Virus record (IMG/VR): IMGVR_UViG_3300042544_001456
Location: 1 to 64,000 of that record
Direction: 5' to 3' (one strand)
DNA from: a virus
DNA length: 64,000 bases
Below, in pieces: positions 62,609-64,000 of the stretch (position 1 is its first letter; every line of letters begins with the position of its first letter). The notes below the pieces were generated by a model. That model ran no database searches. It was not told the origin of the DNA and saw only the letters and a program-made list of their open reading frames with translations. The translations under genes were made by a program, and so were the position numbers.

Positions 62609-63981
62609 CTTCAGAAACAGACTTAATCAAGCAACAAAATACAGAAATGGACAAAATAAGTCCAACGTTTTGTTTAGCTAAATGGCATCATACAACAATA
62701 TACTTGCACACAGGTGATACCCACAGTTGTTATCATCCTGCTCCTCACGCTATTTCTTTGTCGGAAATAAAAAATAATCCTAGTGCTTTGCACAACACTC
62801 TAACAAAGAAAAAAGAACGTGCAAAGATGCTTATTGGTGAAAAACCTGAAGGCTGTAAATACTGTTGGAATGTAGAATCTCTTGGTAACGATCACATCTC
62901 AGATAGAATGATTAGAAACCAATCAATTTATAAGCCTGAGAGAGTTGAAGAAATTCTAACAAAGCCGTGGGATTTTAACGTTAATCCTGAATATGTTGAA
63001 GTTGCATTTTCAAATGAATGCAATTTTAAATGTGGATATTGCCACCCAATGGCAAGTAGTTCTTATCATGCTGAAATTAAAAAGTTTGGAAAAGTCGAAG
63101 GTGTTAACAACCATGCACTAGACATTGACTGGTTTAAGCCAATGGAAGAAGATAACAATCCTTACATTAAAGCATGGTGGGAATGGTGGCCTGAGCTTTC
63201 AAAAACTCTAAATATTTTAAGAATTACAGGTGGCGAACCGTTGATGCATAAAAGCACATGGAATTTATTTGAGAGATTGAAAAAAGATCCCCGTCCTCAC
63301 CTTGAACTTAATTTAAATAGTAACTTGGGTATAAGTCCGAGATTAGTAACAAAGTTATCAACCAGTGTTAACGAGCTATTAGAAACAAACTCCATAAAAA
63401 AGTTTAAACTTTATTCAAGTATAGATTCTTTTGGAAAACGTGCTGAGTATATGAGAACCGGATTAGATGTCGATTTGTGGGAATCAAATATGAAAAACTA
63501 CTTAGACGTTACTGGTGCAGATATTACTTTCATGTGTACCTTTAATATTTTAAGTGTTACTAGTTTTACTTTGTTTTTAGAAAAAATACTAGAATGGCGT
63601 AAACAATATCATCATCCGTCGAGAAGAAGAATTAGGTTTGATACTCCGTATTTAAAAGAACCGTTGCAATATGATATGCATATTCTTCCTAAGGAAGAAT
63701 TTCTTCCTTATTTTGATAAAATATTAAAATTTATAGAAGACAATACAGACGAAAAAGATACTACTAAATTCTCTGATTTAGAATATGAAAGATTTCGTCG
63801 TGTTAGAAACTATTTTGCATCGGTAGCATACGAAGAAAATAAAATTGTCGAAGGTAGAAAAGACTTTTATAACTGGTTTAAAGAGTACGATAGAAGAAGA
63901 AATGTAAACTTTTTAGAAACATTTCCTGAAATGGAAAATTTTTATAATCTATGTAAGGATACTACTACCAATGCAGGGTAA
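62605..63981 (+). CDS. Radical SAM enzyme with N-terminal Cys cluster (twitch-type)
   Basis: 458 residues. The 4Fe-4S motif is SNECNFKCGYCHP, with Cys139, Cys143 and Cys146 (CxxxCxxC). The SAM-binding GGEP strand is LNILRITGGEPLM near 205. Four further cysteines in the N-terminal part (Cys23, Cys42, Cys84, Cys87, the last two as CKYCW) could hold an auxiliary cluster, as in the N-twitch radical SAM proteins common in marine bacteria and phages. Such enzymes catalyse radical chemistry on peptides or small molecules. Substrate unknown; linkage to three glycosyltransferases suggests a modified glycan or peptide. The C-terminal 150 residues are charged and helical. The gene ends 19 bases before the window edge. 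Confidence 0.75.
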   Translation: MTSETDLIKQQNTEMDKISPTFCLAKWHHTTIYLHTGDTHSCYHPAPHAISLSEIKNNPSALHNTLTKKKERAKMLIGEKPEGCKYCWNVESLGNDHISDRMIRNQSIYKPERVEEILTKPWDFNVNPEYVEVAFSNECNFKCGYCHPMASSSYHAEIKKFGKVEGVNNHALDIDWFKPMEEDNNPYIKAWWEWWPELSKTLNILRITGGEPLMHKSTWNLFERLKKDPRPHLELNLNSNLGISPRLVTKLSTSVNELLETNSIKKFKLYSSIDSFGKRAEYMRTGLDVDLWESNMKNYLDVTGADITFMCTFNILSVTSFTLFLEKILEWRKQYHHPSRRRIRFDTPYLKEPLQYDMHILPKEEFLPYFDKILKFIEDNTDEKDTTKFSDLEYERFRRVRNYFASVAYEENKIVEGRKDFYNWFKEYDRRRNVNFLETFPEMENFYNLCKDTTTNAG

Positions 63982-64000
63982 CCTATATACGTTTGGATGC

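Overview
The window is a 64 kb stretch of an AT-rich, T4-like (contractile-tailed) phage genome, most probably a marine one that infects a cyanobacterium or a Pelagibacter-type host. The assignment rests on recognisable T4 morphogenesis proteins: gp20, gp21, gp22, gp23, gp25, gp26, gp46, gp47, gp48, gp5, gp53, gp55, gp6 and gp8. Many fibre-like proteins have the GTLWYDT / beta-helix / tail-collar style usual in marine T4-like phages. There are no tRNAs, integrase, insertion sequences or CRISPR arrays. The fragment has no visible genome ends.

Layout. 1-7860 (minus): a late operon of fibre and decoration proteins, including a partial beta-helix protein and a 1621-residue fibre with six internal repeats. 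8001-9364 (minus): small unknown genes. 9477-18933 (minus): head module in the order gp23, gp22, gp21, acidic prohead core, a glycosyltransferase-like insert, a small protein, portal gp20 and a tape-measure-like protein. 19011-20113 (plus): gp26 with a -1 frameshift extension. 20114-20929 (minus): a Pro/Ala-rich protein. 20930-21453: a gene-free block of higher GC that looks like a structured RNA on the minus strand. 21454-25880 (minus): recombination and late-transcription genes (PD-(D/E)XK nuclease, small protein, gp46, gp47, late sigma factor gp55). 25958-51638 (plus): baseplate module (gp48, gp53, hub protein, gp5 with a peptidase domain, a lysozyme-like protein, gp25, gp6, a 4603-residue giant protein, gp8). 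51641-59006 (plus): three tandem tail-fibre paralogues and two tandem paralogous virion proteins. 59067-63981 (plus): an accessory operon with three glycosyltransferase-like proteins and a radical SAM enzyme.

Regulation fits the gene content. Virion operons are preceded by T4-type late promoters (NATAAATA), the class read by gp55-containing polymerase. gp55 itself, gp47-gp46, the accessory operon and the gene after gp23 instead have sigma70-like -35/-10 pairs (TTGACA or TTGACT with 16-17 base spacers). gp23 is followed by a strong intrinsic terminator.

The most striking observation is at the 3' end of gp26. A canonical slippery heptamer, a 7-base spacer and a 14-bp stem lie inside the 22-base overlap with a 77-codon -1 frame that has no start codon of its own. 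This is the architecture of the tail-assembly-chaperone frameshift of other long-tailed phages, and it lies next to the likely tape-measure gene. Other notable items are the structured RNA candidate, the 4603-residue baseplate protein, two wall-degrading proteins side by side, and the glycosyltransferase / radical SAM cassette.
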